In this document: one piece after another, positions 60,021 to 64,000 of the stretch | Layout of the letters: each line of letters opens with the position of its first letter | How positions within the stretch are numbered: position 1 is the stretch's first letter | Assembly: GCF_005796185.1 (NCBI RefSeq) | Contig: NZ_VAHM01000008.1 | Span: forward strand, 1 to 64,000 | DNA from: Pseudarthrobacter sp. NamB4 | GTDB taxonomy: Bacteria; Actinomycetota; Actinomycetes; Actinomycetales; Micrococcaceae | Length of the DNA stretch: 64,000 nt | Direction of reading: 5' to 3' | Notes under the pieces: generated by a model | Database searches by the model: none | What the model was told of the DNA's origin: nothing | The model's input: the letters and a program-made list of their open reading frames with translations, nothing else | Translations under genes and position numbers: made by a program

Positions 60021-60566
60021 ATGCAGTATCCACCCACGCATCTTGTGGTGATGGGCGTTGCCGGATCCGGCAAATCCACCTTGGCCGCCGCCCTGGCGGA
60101 GAGGACTGGCTGGGCCTGCGCCGAAGCCGACGAGTTCCACCCGGCAGCGAACATCGCCAAGATGAGCCAGGGCAGCCCGCTGCAGGACGAGGACCGCTGG
60201 CCGTGGCTCCGTGAAATCCGCGACTGGATGACTGCCCAGGCCAAAGCCGGCTGCAGCACGGTCCTGACCTGCTCGGCCTTGAAGAAGAGCTACCGCCGGC
60301 TGCTGTCCGAAGCTGAAGGCCGGGTCATCTTCCTCCACCTCGACGGCGGCGCGGACCTGATTAGCCAGCGCATGCAGGGCCGCGAAGGCCACTTCATGCC
60401 ACCCACTTTGCTGCCCAGCCAGCTGGCCACCCTTGAGCCCCTCAGCCAGGAAGAGCTCGATGCCGGCAGCCTCCGTCTCGACATCTCGAAGTCGCCTGAG
60501 CAACTGGTCGCCGCCGTCGTGCAGGCCCTCAGACTCCCCACCGGCCAGGCGCCCTGCGCCTCCTAA
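60021..60566 (+). CDS. gntK: Gluconokinase
   Basis: A 181-residue kinase converting gluconate to 6-phosphogluconate. P-loop GVAGSGKS at residues 12-19, then EADEFHPAANIAKMSQGSPLQDEDRWPWL (substrate and Mg side), TCSALKKSYRRLL and REGHFMPPTLLPSQLATLE. ATGs at 60015 and 60021 are both in frame; the GGAGGT at 60009-60014 is too close to the first, so 60021 is preferred. gntP follows 41 bp later. Confidence 0.95.
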   Translation: MQYPPTHLVVMGVAGSGKSTLAAALAERTGWACAEADEFHPAANIAKMSQGSPLQDEDRWPWLREIRDWMTAQAKAGCSTVLTCSALKKSYRRLLSEAEGRVIFLHLDGGADLISQRMQGREGHFMPPTLLPSQLATLEPLSQEELDAGSLRLDISKSPEQLVAAVVQALRLPTGQAPCAS

Positions 60567-60607
60567 TTCCCAAACCCCAACAAACAGTTCTGTTTCAAAG
60601 GAGAACC

Positions 60608-62011
60608 ATGACCATCGAAGGATGGACCCAAACGATGGGCGCAGGACCGCTGCTGCTCATTGCCGCGGCAGCGATCGTCGTCCTGCTGTTCCTGATCATC
60701 CGGCTGAAAGTGCACGCCCTGCTGGCCCTGATCATTGTCAGCCTCGCCACGGCCTTCGCCGCAGGCATTCCCGCCAACCAGGTGGTCCCGGTGCTGATCA
60801 ACGGCTTCGGCACCACCCTCGGAACTGTTGCCCTCCTGGTGGGTCTCGGCGCGATGCTCGGCCGTATTGTGGAAACCAGCGGCGGCGCCAAGGTGCTGGC
60901 CGACTACCTCATCGGCGTCTTCGGCGAAAAGCGTGCACCGTTCGCGCTGGGCCTGGCCTCGCTGATCTTCGGCTTCCCCATCTTCTTCGACGCCGGCCTG
61001 GTGGTCATGCTCCCCGTCGTCTTCGCCGTCGCCCACCGCTTGGGTGGGGGAGTTCTCCGCTACGGCCTGCCCGCAGCCGGCGCGTTCTCCGTGATGCACA
61101 TCTTCCTGCCGCCGCACCCGGGCCCGGTCTCCGCGTCCGCGTTCTTCGACGCCAACGTTGGGCTCGTCACCATCGCCGGCCTCCTCGTGGCCATCCCCAC
61201 CTGGTACGTGACCGCATACCTCTACGGCCTCTACACCGGCAAGAAGCTGGTCCTGCCCGTGCCGGAGCTTCTGGGTCACGCCACCGCCGAAGCCGAGTCC
61301 CACCCGCCGCGCTTCCGCACCATCGTGGGGCTGCTGCTCCTGCCGCTGGTCCTGATCTTCATGAACACCGGCCTGAACACCCTGGCCACGTCCGGCGTCC
61401 TGCCGGAAGGCGTTAAGGACGAGCAGTGGTACCAGGTCCTGCGCACCATCGGTGAGACCCCGGTTGCCCTGCTGATTGCCGTGCTCGTGGCAATGTTCGT
61501 GCTGGGCGCCAAGCGCGGCAAGGATGCCGGGGCGCTGGAGAAGCTGCTCGAATCCTCCCTCGGCCCAGTCTGCTCGGTCATCCTGATTACCGGCGCCGGC
61601 GGCATGTTCGGCGGCGTACTCCGCACCTCCGGCATCGGCCAGGCCCTGGCCGACGTCCTGGGCAATCTGGGCATCCCGCTGATCCTGGCCGGCTTCCTGA
61701 TCTCCTCCATCCTGCGCATCGCCCAGGGCTCCGCCACGGTGGCACTGACCACCACCGCCGGACTCATTGCGCCGGCCGTGGCCGCCGCCGGACTGAACGG
61801 CATGCAGGTGGCGGCCATGGTCCTGGCCGTGGCCGCAGGCTCAGTGGTGGTCTCCCACGTCAATGACTCCGGCTTCTGGCTGGTGGGCCGGTTCTTCGGC
61901 ATGGACGTGAAGACCACCCTGAAAACCTGGACCGTGATGGAAACCCTCATAGGCGTCATGGGCTTCGCCATCGCCGCGGTGATCTTCCTGCTGGCCGGAC
62001 TGGCAGGTTAG
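60608..62011 (+). CDS. gntP: Gluconate:H+ symporter
   Basis: A 467-residue GntP permease with 12-14 helices. Family motifs: INGFGTTLGTVALLVGLGAMLGRIVETSGGA, IFGFPIFFDAGLVVMLP, HIFLPPHPGPVSASAFF, ITGAGGMFGGVLRTSGIGQAL and ARLAQGSATVALTT-like (RIAQGSATVALTTTAG), VVSHVNDSGFWLVGRFFG. ATG behind AAAGGAGAACC. Second gene of the gntK operon, controlled by the divergent regulator. Confidence 0.95.
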   Translation: MTIEGWTQTMGAGPLLLIAAAAIVVLLFLIIRLKVHALLALIIVSLATAFAAGIPANQVVPVLINGFGTTLGTVALLVGLGAMLGRIVETSGGAKVLADYLIGVFGEKRAPFALGLASLIFGFPIFFDAGLVVMLPVVFAVAHRLGGGVLRYGLPAAGAFSVMHIFLPPHPGPVSASAFFDANVGLVTIAGLLVAIPTWYVTAYLYGLYTGKKLVLPVPELLGHATAEAESHPPRFRTIVGLLLLPLVLIFMNTGLNTLATSGVLPEGVKDEQWYQVLRTIGETPVALLIAVLVAMFVLGAKRGKDAGALEKLLESSLGPVCSVILITGAGGMFGGVLRTSGIGQALADVLGNLGIPLILAGFLISSILRIAQGSATVALTTTAGLIAPAVAAAGLNGMQVAAMVLAVAAGSVVVSHVNDSGFWLVGRFFGMDVKTTLKTWTVMETLIGVMGFAIAAVIFLLAGLAG

Positions 62012-62075
62012 TCTCCCCAGCTGACGTCGTGGAATGACGGTTTTCGCGGCGCTGTATGCGGGCTACTTTAATGAC

Positions 62076-62109
62076 GAGAGGGCGGCCCAGCAGATGCTGG
62101 GCCGCTCTC
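62076..62109. terminator. Hairpin terminator between gntP and phoD
   Basis: GAGAG-GCGGCCCAGCA (one G bulged) pairs with TGCTGGGCCGCTCTC around a 2-base turn. It lies between convergent genes and may serve both. Confidence 0.75.
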
Positions 62110-62136
62110 TTGTGCTACTTTCTGATTCCGGCAGGC

Positions 62137-63720
62137 TCAGGCCTGGAGGCCGGGCACACCATCCTGGATCCGGAAGGACGCCTTCGTGCTCACCGGAGAT
62201 CCTGGCGTCGTGACGTAGTCCAGCGTCCGGAAGTCCGCCGTCATCGCGTCCCTGGTGATTTTGGTGTTCACGTAGCCGCGGTTGTCGTTGTAGAACTTCA
62301 GGTGCGGGTTCCACGCCATCGTCGGTTCGGTGGTGGAGCCGGTGCCGTTGCCGGTGGAGGTGATGGACGTGCACACCAGCTCCGAACCCACTACTGGTGA
62401 CGCCGGGTCCTTGTAGTCCACCTTCAGGTCGTTGGCCCAGTTGCGGTGTACGTCGCCGGTGAGGACGACGGCGTTGCGCACGTTCGCGTCGATCCAGCCC
62501 TGTGTGATGCGGCGGCGGGAGGCAGCGTACCCGTCCCAGCCGTCCATGGAAACGTCGTCGATGTCCGGCGCGACGTTGCGGTCCCGTTCGGCGAAGAACA
62601 CCTGCTGGCCCAGGATGTCCCAGCGCTGGGTGGAGTTCCGGAAGCCGTCCAGCAGCCACTTTTCCTGTTCGGCGCCGGTGATGGTCCGGTCCTCCGCCAG
62701 GCGCTCGGCCACGTTCTTCTTCCAGCCGTCACCGGCGAGCTGGTCGTCGCGGTACTGCCGGGTGTCCATCATGTGGAAGTTCGCCAGCTGGCCCCACTGG
62801 ATGGTGCGGTAGATCTTCATATCGAACCCGGCCGGTACGGACGACCTGCGCAGCGGCATGTTCTCGTAGTAGGCCTGGAAGGCGGCAGCGCGGCGCTGCT
62901 GGAACCGCTCAGTGGTGTCGTTGAGCTGGTTTGCGTCCCGGTTTTCCGGGATCTCGTCGGCCCAGTTGTTGTCCACCTCGTGGTCGTCCCAAACCACCAG
63001 CCACGGTGCCGCCGCGTGCGCTGCCTGCAGGTCGCCGTCGGACTTGTACTGGGCGTGACGCTGCCGGTACCCGCCAAGCGTGACGGTCTCGGGGCCCTGG
63101 TGGTCGCGCGGGTTGCCGCCGCCAATGACATAGCTGTCCTTTTTGTACTCGTACAGGTAGTCGCCCAGGTGCAGCACCAGGTCCGGGTGGTCCTCGGCCA
63201 GGCGGGTGTAGGCGGTGAAGTAGCCGTGCTCGTACTGCGAGCAGCTGGCGAACGCCATGGCCAGCGCAGCCGGGGTCTCGTGCGGCGCCGGGGCGGTAAG
63301 CGTCCGGCCCACCGCGCTGAGGTGCTTGCCGGCGCGGAACCGGTAGAAGTACTCGCGTCCCGGCTTTAAGCCTTTGAGCTCGACGTGCACGGAGTGGGCG
63401 GTGTCGATCCGGGCGTGCTCGACGCCGCGGGCTACTACCGAGCGCATGCCGGCGTCCTCGGCCACTTCCCACGCGACGGCGATGTTGCGGGAGGGCATGC
63501 CGCCCAGGCCGTCCCCGGCCCGTGGATCCAGCGCCAGCCGCGTCCAAATGACGAAGCCGTCCGGCCACGGCTCGCCCGAGGCGATGCCGAGCATGAAGGG
63601 GTCGGTGCGGAGGCCGGCGTCGTCAGCTGTTGAAACAGCCACGGCGGCACTGGGGAGGGCGGCAACCAGGCCGGCGCCGAGGCCTGCGGAAATGAGGGAT
63701 CTGCGTGAGATGTTGTCCAT
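62137..63720 (-). CDS. phoD: Alkaline phosphatase / phosphodiesterase (PhoD family)
   Basis: A 527-residue Tat-exported metallophosphatase (NISRRSLISAGLGAGL leader). After an N-terminal fibronectin-like part (FMLGIASGEPWPDGFVIWTRL) come the metal-binding motifs ASCSQYEHG, LHLGDYLYEY, WLVVWDDHEVDNNW and VVLTGDVHRNWA. It uses Ca and Fe in known PhoDs and releases phosphate from phosphoesters outside the cell. Full length for the family; monocistronic. Confidence 0.95.
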   Translation of the reverse strand: MDNISRRSLISAGLGAGLVAALPSAAVAVSTADDAGLRTDPFMLGIASGEPWPDGFVIWTRLALDPRAGDGLGGMPSRNIAVAWEVAEDAGMRSVVARGVEHARIDTAHSVHVELKGLKPGREYFYRFRAGKHLSAVGRTLTAPAPHETPAALAMAFASCSQYEHGYFTAYTRLAEDHPDLVLHLGDYLYEYKKDSYVIGGGNPRDHQGPETVTLGGYRQRHAQYKSDGDLQAAHAAAPWLVVWDDHEVDNNWADEIPENRDANQLNDTTERFQQRRAAAFQAYYENMPLRRSSVPAGFDMKIYRTIQWGQLANFHMMDTRQYRDDQLAGDGWKKNVAERLAEDRTITGAEQEKWLLDGFRNSTQRWDILGQQVFFAERDRNVAPDIDDVSMDGWDGYAASRRRITQGWIDANVRNAVVLTGDVHRNWANDLKVDYKDPASPVVGSELVCTSITSTGNGTGSTTEPTMAWNPHLKFYNDNRGYVNTKITRDAMTADFRTLDYVTTPGSPVSTKASFRIQDGVPGLQA

Positions 63721-63808
63721 GCCCCCGACGGTAGGGAGGCCGGTTGGACAGGTGCTGAGGGCGACATGAATACGTGGTTAACTGCGTGACAAGACCTGCC
63801 TTGACGGG

Positions 63809-64000
63809 CTACTGCTTGGCCTTACGGGCCGGGGAGTCCTTCGGCTCCTTGGGCGGCAGGCCCGCCACGTAATCGAAGGCCTTGCGGATCCACGCCTTCG
63901 CCCGGGCGTCGTCGCCGTCGCCTTCCTCATTCCAGATGTCCGGCAAGCCGGTGTAATCTCGCATCGGCCGGTCGGACGGGCCGAAGGGCACCGTCCGCTC
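63809..64000 (-). CDS. C-terminal part of an unknown protein (cut by window edge)
   Basis: The minus-strand frame is open to the window end and ends at 63809. The visible 63 residues (RPMRDYTGLPDIWNEEGDGDD, AKAWIRKAFDYVAGLPP and a Lys/Pro-rich tail) match nothing I can name. The GTG at 63991 is not needed as start because the frame continues outward. Confidence 0.55.
   Translation of the reverse strand, partial: ERTVPFGPSDRPMRDYTGLPDIWNEEGDGDDARAKAWIRKAFDYVAGLPPKEPKDSPARKAKQ

Overview
The window is GC-rich chromosomal DNA of a high-GC Gram-positive bacterium. Gene content and codon style fit the Micrococcaceae (Arthrobacter / Pseudarthrobacter group): frequent GTG starts, GTGA/ATGA gene overlaps, TAT-type lipoprotein and PhoD leaders, small DUF4190/DUF4383 membrane proteins, and many GntR/DeoR-controlled sugar-acid and nucleoside operons. 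The genus is inferred from this content, not from a marker gene. I found no rRNA, tRNA, CRISPR array, phage or intact insertion sequence.

Layout. (1) 0.1-9 kb is an accessory block. It holds a hypothetical protein, a 2158-residue HEPN / transglutaminase-like / DUF4011 / SF1-helicase / nuclease / DUF3320 protein that looks like an anti-phage defence protein, and a gene-poor stretch with two small orphan genes. (2) 9-14 kb is a ribose/nucleoside locus: a decayed DeoR regulator, a GNAT acetyltransferase, ribokinase, and a divergent MFS transporter plus nucleoside hydrolase. The last three genes match the make-up of the corynebacterial uridine operon. (3) 13.9-17.7 kb is a TPP-riboswitch operon (thiM, thiE, an SDR and a flavin monooxygenase). 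(4) 17.7-22.2 kb has a D,D-peptidase-like membrane protein, SRPBCC and hemerythrin proteins, a UTRA-type GntR regulator and an alpha/beta hydrolase. (5) 22.2-34.6 kb is a catabolic regulon. A DeoR regulator and a fused DUF1537 kinase-PdxA dehydrogenase are divergent from a complete Dpp/Opp-type ABC importer, an aldo/keto reductase, an HpcH/HpaI aldolase, a BNR-repeat sialidase-like protein and an SDR. They probably import and break down an acid sugar. (6) 34.8-38 kb is an SDR-GntR pair divergent from a GntP-family permease.

(7) 38.4-40.1 kb is a two-gene module: TIR domain-TM-extracellular protein plus a DUF4231 two-TM protein, a candidate signalling or abortive-infection pair. (8) 40.2-48.2 kb is a carboxylate module: SLC13/MatC-like carrier, UspA, a TctA-TctB fusion, TctC, PrpF and a divergent LysR. 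(9) 48.2-57.1 kb is a scrambled region with two paralogous S8 proteases, a second GntR regulator almost identical to the one at 20.4 kb, an AGCS symporter, and several fossils (ribokinase, VOC protein, DeoR, gamma-glutamyltransferase). (10) 57.2-64 kb holds DUF4383 and Rho_N-like proteins, a cold-shock gene, a gluconate regulon (GntR, gntK, gntP), a PhoD phosphatase and a gene cut by the window edge.

Two themes run through the window. One is sugar-acid, nucleoside and carboxylate scavenging, with local regulators sitting beside palindromic sites. The other is duplication followed by decay: pieces of the DeoR, ribokinase and nucleoside-hydrolase genes recur as short fossils, and the GntR pair forms a direct repeat around about 29.5 kb. 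The most novel-looking candidates are the giant DUF4011 helicase protein, the TIR/DUF4231 pair, the kinase-PdxA fusion regulon, and the riboswitch operon with two oxidoreductases added.
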